Source of the DNA: Longispora fulva
Lineage (GTDB): Bacteria; Actinomycetota; Actinomycetes; Mycobacteriales; Micromonosporaceae
NCBI RefSeq assembly: GCF_015751905.1
Contig: NZ_JADOUF010000001.1
Location: 8,493,501 to 8,557,500, forward strand
Reading direction: 5' to 3'
Length of the DNA: 64,000 bases
Shown: positions 58,585-64,000 of the stretch, piece after piece
Position numbering within the stretch: position 1 is the stretch's first letter
How the letters are laid out: every line of letters begins with the position of its first letter
Program-made: the position numbers and the translations under genes
Notes under the pieces: generated by a model
The model's database searches: none
What the model saw: only the letters and a program-made list of their open reading frames with translations
What the model was told of the DNA's origin: nothing

Positions 58585-59738
58585 GGATCGGCATCGTCTG
58601 CCCGTACTCCTTCGACGTGCCCGGCGGGGTGCAGTTTCACATCCGCGACCTCGCCGAGGCGCTGATGGACCTCGGACACCAGGTCAGCGTGCTGGCCCCG
58701 GCCGAGGACGAGGACGCGCTGCCGGAGTACGCGGTGTCGGCGGGGCGGGCGGTGGCCGTCAAGTACAACGGATCGGTCGCGCGGTTGACCTTCGGGCCGA
58801 TCTCCGCCGCCCGGGTCCGGCGCTGGCTGGCCCGGGGGAAGTTCGACGTCCTGCACGTGCACGAGCCGGTCACCCCGAGCCTGTCGATGCTGGCCACCCT
58901 GGCCGCCCGGGGCCCGGTGGTGGCCACGTTCCACACCGCGATGACCCGGTCGCGGACCATGGCCGCCAGCGCCCCCGTCCTGCAACTGGTCCTGGAGAAG
59001 ATCACGGCCCGGATCGCCGTCAGCGCGCTGGCCCGCAAGGTGCAGGTCGAACACCTCGGCGGGGGAGCGGTCGAGATCCCCAACGGGGTGTCGATGGCGG
59101 CCTTCACCGGCGCGGAACCCCTGCCCGGCTGGCCCGGCACCGGCGGGGCCATCGGCTTCCTCGGCCGGTTCACCGAGCCCCGCAAGGGCTTCGACGTGCT
59201 GGTGGACGCGTTCGCCCGGCTGGCCCCCGACCGCCCGGGACTGCGGCTGCTGCTCGCCGGCCCGGGCGACCTGTCGGAGATCGACCTGCCCGACGTGGTC
59301 CGCGACCGGATCACCTTCCTCGGCAAGGTCTCCGAGGAGGACAAGCCCCGGATGCTCCGCAGCGTGGACGTCTACGTCGCCCCCAACACCGGCGGCGAGT
59401 CCTTCGGCATGATCCTCACCGAGGCGATGGCGGCCGGGGCCCCCGTGCTGGCCAGCGACATCGACGCCTTCCGGCGGGTTCTCGACGACGGCCGCGCCGG
59501 CGCCCTGTTTCCCGTGGCGGATCCCGCGGCCCTGGCCGCAGAACTCGCCGACCTGCTGGACGACCCGGCGCGGCGGCGGGCGCTGTCGGAGGCCGCGACC
59601 CGGGCCGTCGAGAACTACGACTGGCCGGTCGTGGCCCGCCGGATCGTGGAGGTGTACGCCACCGCGATCGCCGCCACGACCGGGGTGGTGACCGGGGACG
59701 ACCCGGAGCTCGACGCACGGCTGGCCGGCCTGCCGTAA
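58581..59738 (+). CDS. pimA: Phosphatidylinositol alpha-mannosyltransferase PimA
   Basis: A 385-residue GT4 glycosyltransferase. GIVCPYSFDVPGGVQFHIRD holds the Gly-rich acceptor loop, HVHEPVTPS the catalytic His, GFLGRFTEPRKGFDVLVDAF the nucleotide-binding start, and NTGGESFGMILTEAMAAG the GDP-mannose E-x7-E region. PimA adds the first mannose to phosphatidylinositol. It starts at GTG inside the patA stop. It is the last member of the overlapping operon; a 94-base gap separates it from the next gene. Confidence 0.95.
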   Translation: MRIGIVCPYSFDVPGGVQFHIRDLAEALMDLGHQVSVLAPAEDEDALPEYAVSAGRAVAVKYNGSVARLTFGPISAARVRRWLARGKFDVLHVHEPVTPSLSMLATLAARGPVVATFHTAMTRSRTMAASAPVLQLVLEKITARIAVSALARKVQVEHLGGGAVEIPNGVSMAAFTGAEPLPGWPGTGGAIGFLGRFTEPRKGFDVLVDAFARLAPDRPGLRLLLAGPGDLSEIDLPDVVRDRITFLGKVSEEDKPRMLRSVDVYVAPNTGGESFGMILTEAMAAGAPVLASDIDAFRRVLDDGRAGALFPVADPAALAAELADLLDDPARRRALSEAATRAVENYDWPVVARRIVEVYATAIAATTGVVTGDDPELDARLAGLP

Positions 59739-59832
59739 CGGGGCTGCCCCAGCCGTCGTGCCGTGCCGGAGCCCGCCTGTCAGGCGAGTCGTCGCGCGGC
59801 CTCCTTGCGCCCGGGGGATAGGATCCGGCCTC

Positions 59833-60297
59833 ATGTGGTGGGTGGTGGTCGTCGTCCTCGCCGTGGTGCTGGTGGCGTCCTACGTGACCTGGCTCGCCGC
59901 GCGCGTCGAGCGCCTGCACGACCGCGCGGCCGCCGCCGCCGCGGCCCTCGACGCCCACCTCGTCCGGCGCGCGGTCGCCGCGACGAGCCTCGCCAACGGC
60001 GGCCTGCCGGAGCTGCGCGACGCCGCCCGCACCGCCCTGGCCGCCGGCCCGGAGGACCGGTCCGGCGCGGAGAACGACCTGACCCGCCAGCTGCGGGCGC
60101 TGGAGTGGGACCCCGACGCCATGGCTGACGTTGTCACCACGAGTCGCCGGGTGGCCCTGGCCCGCCAGGTGCACGACGATCTGGTCCGCGACGCCCTCGC
60201 GGCCCGACGTCGGAACATCGTGCGGATGCTCCGTCTGGCCCGTAAATACCCCAAGCCCACCTATTTCGATATCGAAGAGCCGACGCTGGGCACGTGA
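59833..60297 (+). CDS. Small membrane-anchored helical protein of the PIM locus
   Basis: A 154-residue protein with one N-terminal span (WWVVVVVLAVVLVASYVTWL), a long helical region (AARVERLHDRAAAAAAALDAHLV) and a C-terminal ARKYPKPTYFDIEEPTLGT. In mycobacteria the gene after pimA (Rv2609c) has a similar membrane/helical N-terminal part fused to a Nudix domain. Here the protein stops before any Nudix domain, so only the membrane part remains. It may act with the PIM enzymes or be a separate family. The start is ATG without an obvious ribosome-binding site. Confidence 0.7.
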   Translation: MWWVVVVVLAVVLVASYVTWLAARVERLHDRAAAAAAALDAHLVRRAVAATSLANGGLPELRDAARTALAAGPEDRSGAENDLTRQLRALEWDPDAMADVVTTSRRVALARQVHDDLVRDALAARRRNIVRMLRLARKYPKPTYFDIEEPTLGT

Positions 60298-60384
60298 GGC
60301 CCCTCACACCGCCGGGCGGGTTCCCGGGTGGTGGGACGTACCATGAGGTGACGATCCCTATTCCCCTCAGCAAGGAGCACGAAC

Positions 60385-61278
60385 GTGACTGAGACCGCCG
60401 TCACCGGTACCGCCCGCGTCAAGCGCGGCATGGCCGAGATGCTCAAGGGCGGCGTGATCATGGATGTGGTCAACGCTGAGCAGGCCAAGATCGCCGAGGA
60501 TGCCGGCGCCGTCGCCGTCATGGCGCTCGAGCGCGTTCCCGCCGACATCCGCGCCCAGGGTGGCGTCTCCCGGATGAGCGACCCCGACATGATCGACGGC
60601 ATCATCAACGCCGTGTCGATCCCGGTGATGGCCAAGGCCCGCATCGGTCACTTCGTCGAGGCCCAGATCCTCCAGTCGCTCGGCGTCGACTACATCGACG
60701 AGTCCGAGGTCCTCACCCCGGCCGACTACGCCAACCACATCGACAAGTGGGCCTTCACGGTCCCGTTCGTCTGCGGCGCGACGAACCTGGGCGAGGCGCT
60801 CCGCCGGATCACCGAGGGCGCGGCCATGATCCGCTCCAAGGGCGAGGCCGGCACGGGCGACGTCTCCAACGCCACCACCCACATGCGCAAGATCCGTGGC
60901 GAGCTGCGCCGCCTGAGCACCCTGGCCGAGGACGAGCTGTACGTGGCGGCCAAGGAGCTCCAGGCGCCGTACGAGCTGGTCAAGGAGGTCGCCGAGTCCG
61001 GCAAGCTCCCGGTGGTGCTGTTCACCGCCGGCGGCATCGCCACCCCGGCCGACGCGGCGATGATGATGCAGCTCGGCGCCGAGGGCGTGTTCGTCGGCTC
61101 CGGCATCTTCAAGTCGGGCAACCCGGCCGAGCGTGCCGCCGCCATCGTCAAGGCCACCACGTTCTTCGACGACCCGGACGTCCTCGCGAAGGTCTCCCGC
61201 GGCCTCGGCGAGGCCATGGTCGGCATCAATGTCGACGAGATCCCGCAGCCCCACCGCCTGGCCGAGCGCGGCTGGTAG
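60385..61278 (+). CDS. pdxS: Pyridoxal 5'-phosphate synthase subunit PdxS
   Basis: A 297-residue TIM-barrel synthase that makes PLP from ribose-5-phosphate, glyceraldehyde-3-phosphate and ammonia supplied by PdxT. The imine-forming lysines are K84 in [10 protein letters not shown] and K152 in [13 protein letters not shown], with the phosphate loop [18 protein letters not shown] follows AAGGAGC. A hairpin terminator directly follows, so pdxS is not co-transcribed with pdxT, which lies 1.5 kb downstream. Confidence 0.97.
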   Translation: MTETAVTGTARVKRGMAEMLKGGVIMDVVNAEQAKIAEDAGAVAVMALERVPADIRAQGGVSRMSDPDMIDGIINAVSIPVMAKARIGHFVEAQILQSLGVDYIDESEVLTPADYANHIDKWAFTVPFVCGATNLGEALRRITEGAAMIRSKGEAGTGDVSNATTHMRKIRGELRRLSTLAEDELYVAAKELQAPYELVKEVAESGKLPVVLFTAGGIATPADAAMMMQLGAEGVFVGSGIFKSGNPAERAAAIVKATTFFDDPDVLAKVSRGLGEAMVGINVDEIPQPHRLAERGW

Positions 61279-61287
61279 CCACTCACC

Positions 61288-61321
61288 CGAAGAAGCCCTC
61301 CCAGCCGGGGGGGCTTCTTCG
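61288..61321 (+). terminator. Terminator after pdxS
   Basis: CGAAGAAGCCC (61288-61298) pairs with GGGCTTCTTCG (61311-61321) over 11 bp, loop 12 bases. It starts 9 bases after the pdxS stop. Confidence 0.85.
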
Positions 61322-61432
61322 CGTTCACGATCAAACCCCTGTTTCCCGGTACGCCGTGCGCCCGACACGACCCCGGCGGATGTCAGGGCACTCCCTCGGC
61401 GACGATCGCTCGTCCAGGGGCCGCCCGCGGCG

Positions 61433-61801
61433 TCACCAGATGACGACGCCGCCACCCTCGACGCCCCGTGCACGCTCGATCGCCGCGACGATGTTGCCTA
61501 TCCGGTCGGCCACGTACTCCTCGCCGTAGCCGGTCGTCGGGGCGACCGCCGCGATGTCGCCCCGGATCGCCGCGCACTCCACCGCCAGCCCGTCGAGCTC
61601 CTCTGGGCCGACCCACGGATCGGCCCGGGCGAGGGTGGGCAGGAGCCGAAGGTCGAGGCCGAGCTCGGCGACCCCCGGCGACCACCGGAGCGTGTGCCTG
61701 GTCATCTCGGATCCGGCGGAGTCACTGACGCCTGGCACCCCGTCGAGGACGGTCGAGCTTCCGTCGGACAGTCGGACGAACACATCGACGCAGAGGCTCA
61801 T
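61433..61801 (-). CDS. Hypothetical protein
   Basis: A 122-residue protein, MSLCVDVFVRLSDGSSTVLD at the start, with LGLDLRLLPTLARADPWVGP and a C-terminal GYGEEYVADRIGNIVAAIER. No signal peptide, membrane span or known motif was seen. Base composition fits the genome and no competing frame is better. It lies on the opposite strand between pdxS and pdxT, 147 bases from the YdjM-like gene. The function is unknown. Confidence 0.55.
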   Translation of the reverse strand: MSLCVDVFVRLSDGSSTVLDGVPGVSDSAGSEMTRHTLRWSPGVAELGLDLRLLPTLARADPWVGPEELDGLAVECAAIRGDIAAVAPTTGYGEEYVADRIGNIVAAIERARGVEGGGVVIW

Positions 61802-61948
61802 GCGTTCACCCCATCACTCCGCGACGTCGCGGCCACGCGATTTCCGGCTCGGCGAGCCGGGTGCGCGCGCTGGGCGTCGCTCGCACCGTCGGTGGGGCGC
61901 CCCGTGACCACCGCCGTAGCCGGAGACAGTGATCACCGCATGCTGTGA

Positions 61949-62515
61949 CTACCCCAGCGCCAGCAGATCCGCCACGAGCGCCAGCACGAGGAGTACCCCC
62001 ATCGACGCCGCCGCGACGAGTGCCCGGCGAGGTTCGCCGCCCCGCCCGCGCACCGACCGGTAGTAGACGACCGTGCCGGCCACGATCAGCGTCCCCTCGA
62101 CGACGGCGCTGAGCCAGCCGATCCGCCACAGCCCGAACCCGAGCGTCGGCATGCCGCCGACGTTCCCGGGCAGGATCGGCAGGTCGGCCCGGTGCACGAC
62201 CAGGTCAAGGATCCAGTGGCTGAACACGAGGCCGCCGAACAGCAGCCCGCCGCGCCGCCCCCACCGCCACCCGGCCAGGGCCCCGCCGACCGCCGCGATG
62301 GCCAGCGCCCCGACTAGGGAGTGGGTGTAGTCGGCGTGGATGACCGCTCCGCCGTAGCCGGGGTGCACCTCGTCGAAGTACTCGATCTTGCCGGACAGGT
62401 ACAGGATGACGAAGAAGACGTCGAGCAGCTGGGTGGCGAGCATCAGCGCCCACAGCGGGGTGGTGCGGTCTGCGGTCTTGCTCGCGGCGGCGACCGCGAA
62501 GTGTCCGGCGAACAT
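61949..62515 (-). CDS. YdjM/DUF457-like membrane protein
   Basis: A 188-residue membrane protein with about five spans. Polar residues typical of membrane-bound metal-dependent hydrolases (YdjM/YbcI, DUF457) are present: AGHFAVAAASK at the N-terminus, HADYTHSLVGAL and FSHWILDLVVHR. Enzyme activity has not been shown for the family as far as I know. ATG at 62515 overlaps the stop of the 29-residue gene (TGATG), so translation is coupled. Regulation is probably through the TTAGCTA repeats upstream. Confidence 0.7.
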   Translation of the reverse strand: MFAGHFAVAAASKTADRTTPLWALMLATQLLDVFFVILYLSGKIEYFDEVHPGYGGAVIHADYTHSLVGALAIAAVGGALAGWRWGRRGGLLFGGLVFSHWILDLVVHRADLPILPGNVGGMPTLGFGLWRIGWLSAVVEGTLIVAGTVVYYRSVRGRGGEPRRALVAAASMGVLLVLALVADLLALG

Positions 62516-62604
62516 CAGCGGCTGCCTTTCGGGGTACGGGTCGCCCAGCGGTCGAGCCAGCCGCCGAGCAGGATGAACAGCAGGGTGAAGACTATGAAGC
62601 TCAT
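62515..62604 (-). CDS. 29-residue membrane microprotein
   Basis: A very short gene encoding MSFIVFTLLFILLGGWLDRW followed by ATRTPKGSR. GAGAGAGG lies 6 bases before ATG, and the stop overlaps the next start as TGATG. The protein is one hydrophobic span with a basic tail. The good ribosome-binding site and stop-start overlap argue for translation, either as a functional subunit or as a leader peptide coupling the YdjM-like gene. Confidence 0.6.
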   Translation of the reverse strand: MSFIVFTLLFILLGGWLDRWATRTPKGSR

Positions 62605-62628
62605 GCCTCGCCTCTCTCACTAACGCAC

Positions 62629-62667
62629 TTAGCTAAGGAATTTAGCTACGGCCATTAGCTACGTCAA
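62629..62667. promoter_or_regulatory. Three TTAGCTA direct repeats at 13-bp spacing
   Basis: TTAGCTA occurs at 62629-62635, 62642-62648 and 62655-62661, each 13 bases from the next, within units TTAGCTA-N6. TAGCTA is itself a palindrome. The array begins 25 bp upstream of the microprotein start codon and is AT-rich against the surroundings, so it is a likely binding array for a regulator of that operon. Confidence 0.65.
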
Positions 62668-62685
62668 CCCCACGGTCGCGCACCA

Positions 62686-62718
62686 TGATCAATTACGGAA
62701 CATAGATCTAGTTGATCA
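62686..62718. repeat. Hairpin sharing its arm with the thrS-side inverted repeat
   Basis: TGATCAATTA (62686-62695) pairs with TAGTTGATCA (62709-62718), one G-T, around a 13-base loop. The arm TGATCAACTA also forms the stem base of the repeat at 49672-49733. Confidence 0.5.
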
Positions 62719-62771
62719 CCGTGAACAGGGGGGATCGAGCCGGCCACGCGCCGGGACACTAAGCTCGCACC

Positions 62772-63383
62772 GTGAGTGAAGACTTGATCATTGGTGTGTT
62801 CGCCCTCCAGGGGGACGTCCGTGAGCACTTGGCCGCCCTGGCCGAGTGCGACGTGGTGGCCCGGCCCGTCCGCCGCCCCGAGGAGCTGGCCTCGGTGCAC
62901 GCCCTCGTGATCCCCGGGGGTGAGTCCACGACCATGAGCAAACTGGTCGAGATCTTCGGGATGCTGGAGCCGATCCGGGAGCGGATTCGCGGCGGCATGC
63001 CCGTGTACGGCTCCTGCGCCGGCATGATCATGCTGGCTGACCACGTACTCGACGGCCGCAGCGACCAGGTCTTCTTCGGCGGGATCGACATGGTCGTCCG
63101 GCGCAACGCGTTCGGCCGCCAGGTCGACTCCTTCGAGGCGAATGTCGACCTCGCGGGGGTTGAGGGCGACCCGTTCCACGCCGTGTTCATCCGCGCGCCG
63201 AGGGTCGAATCGGTCGGCGAGGGCGTCGAGGTGCTCTCGCGGATCAGCGGCGGGGACGCTGACGGTACGATCGTGGCGGTGCGGCAGGGCCCCCTGCTGG
63301 CGACGGCGTTCCACCCGGAGTTGACGGGGGACCTGCGCGTACACGCTCTCTTCGTCGAGATGGTGCGCGCCGCCGCGCGTTAG
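62772..63383 (+). CDS. pdxT: Pyridoxal 5'-phosphate synthase glutaminase subunit PdxT
   Basis: A 203-residue class I glutaminase that supplies ammonia to PdxS. The nucleophile is C82 in [11 protein letters not shown], and the His-Glu pair is in AFHPELTGD (about H182, E184). [12 protein letters not shown] forms the oxyanion region. The GTG start has no clear Shine-Dalgarno. It is split from pdxS by 1.5 kb with three genes on the other strand. It is followed 26 bases later by yebC, which is probably co-transcribed. Confidence 0.95.
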   Translation: MSEDLIIGVFALQGDVREHLAALAECDVVARPVRRPEELASVHALVIPGGESTTMSKLVEIFGMLEPIRERIRGGMPVYGSCAGMIMLADHVLDGRSDQVFFGGIDMVVRRNAFGRQVDSFEANVDLAGVEGDPFHAVFIRAPRVESVGEGVEVLSRISGGDADGTIVAVRQGPLLATAFHPELTGDLRVHALFVEMVRAAAR

Positions 63384-63408
63384 TCGAGACGACGGAGGAA
63401 AGCGACAG

Positions 63409-64000
63409 ATGAGCGGCCACTCAAAATGGGCGACGACGAAGCACAAGAAGGCCGTCGTCGATGCCAAGCGTGGAAAGATGTTCGCCAAGCTCATCAAGAA
63501 CATCGAGGTCGCCGCGCGCACCGGCGGCGGTGACCCCACGGGCAACCCGACCCTGTTCGACGCCATCCAGAAGGCGAAGAAGAGCTCGGTCCCCAACAAC
63601 AACATCGACGGCGCGGTCAAGCGCGGCTCGGGCGCCGAGGTCGGCGGGGCCGACTGGCAGACGATCATGTACGAGGGCTACGGCCCCAACGGCGTCGCGG
63701 TCCTGATCGAGTGCCTCACCGACAACCGCAACCGCGCGGCCGCCGAGGTGCGCACCGCGCTGTCCCGCAACGGCGGCAGCCTCGCGGACCCGGGCAGCGT
63801 CGCGTACATGTTCAACCGCAAGGGCATCGTGATCATCGGCAAGCAGGGTCGCTCCGAGGACGACATCCTGGAGATCGTGCTCGACGCGGGCGCGGAGGAG
63901 GTCAACGACCTCGGCGACGAGTTCGAGGTGGTCTCCGAGCCGACCGATCTGGTCGCCGTGCGCACCGCGCTCCAGGGCGCCGGCGTGGACTACGAGTCGG
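63409..64000 (+). CDS. yebC: YebC/PmpR-family translation or transcription factor, 3' partial
   Basis: The first 197 codons are present and the gene runs off the window end. It starts [20 protein letters not shown], the invariant YebC opening, with [13 protein letters not shown] and [19 protein letters not shown] further on. GGAGGAAA lies about 9 bases before ATG. YebC proteins have been described as transcription factors and more recently as ribosome-associated factors that help at polyproline stretches. In actinobacteria the gene precedes ruvC, consistent with the pdxT-yebC order here. Confidence 0.95.
   Translation, partial: MSGHSKWATTKHKKAVVDAKRGKMFAKLIKNIEVAARTGGGDPTGNPTLFDAIQKAKKSSVPNNNIDGAVKRGSGAEVGGADWQTIMYEGYGPNGVAVLIECLTDNRNRAAAEVRTALSRNGGSLADPGSVAYMFNRKGIVIIGKQGRSEDDILEIVLDAGAEEVNDLGDEFEVVSEPTDLVAVRTALQGAGVDYES

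Noticed and set aside
1-64000. tRNA or rRNA genes
   Set aside because: No cloverleaf with TTCGA-type T-loop and no rRNA segment was recognised on either strand.

Overview
The window is very GC-rich DNA with strong third-codon G/C bias, GTG starts and many GTGA/ATGA start-stop overlaps. It carries an actinobacterial phosphatidylinositol-mannoside block (thrS, HIT, pgsA, patA, pimA, then pdxS, pdxT, yebC). This points to a mycelial actinomycete, most likely of the Micromonosporaceae type; the genus cannot be fixed from the sequence alone. No tRNA, rRNA, CRISPR array, transposase or prophage was seen.

Region 1 (1-9.3 kb) opens with the end of a discoidin-like membrane protein, a SARP-type regulator and a small Cys-rich protein. 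A lipid-degradation island follows: acyl-CoA synthetase, acyl-CoA dehydrogenase, SCP2 protein, divergent TetR regulator, MaoC dehydratase (HtdX-like), FabG4-like reductase and divergent FadA2-like thiolase. A near-identical palindromic operator sits in both divergent promoters, so the TetR protein probably controls the set.

Region 2 (9.4-21 kb) is a series of short units: a PNPOx-fold protein, a LuxR regulator, an aminotransferase/LysR pair, an adenylate-kinase-like protein with a broken P-loop, a YeiH exporter next to a cysteine dioxygenase (possible cysteine sulfur disposal), a membrane protein with a sigma-factor-like cytoplasmic half, a His/Gly-rich PadR regulator, a Nudix protein and an aldehyde dehydrogenase.

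Region 3 (21-30 kb) has a structured leader before a lipoprotein, a secreted NlpC-like protein with five tandem FG-GAP repeats, endonuclease V with a DUF397/XRE pair, small Cys-containing proteins, a toxin-antitoxin pair, and a 3' remnant matching the end of the LuxR gene 18 kb away. A GntR regulator and a secreted pyroglutamyl-peptidase homologue with Ser at the catalytic Cys position follow.

Region 4 (30-49.7 kb) is rich in secreted and surface functions: a GH31/CBM32/ricin-B glycosidase, an operon with an HxlR-peroxiredoxin fusion, TetR and alpha/beta hydrolase, an MFS exporter, an M4 metalloprotease with a large leader hairpin, and a LAL regulator. The most striking locus is a three-gene operon joined by ATGA overlaps. 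It holds a BcsA-like GT2 polysaccharide synthase, a 45-residue single-span protein, and one polypeptide combining acyltransferase-3, SGNH and GH16 modules. It looks like a compact machine that makes, acylates and trims an extracellular polysaccharide.

Region 5 (49.8-64 kb) is core housekeeping: thrS, HIT, a NodB deacetylase, an L,D-transpeptidase, fusA2, the overlapping pgsA-patA-pimA operon, pdxS, a 29-residue membrane microprotein coupled to a YdjM-like protein behind TTAGCTA iterons, pdxT and the start of yebC. Several long perfect hairpins separate units, the largest being a 94-nt element between the transpeptidase and fusA2.
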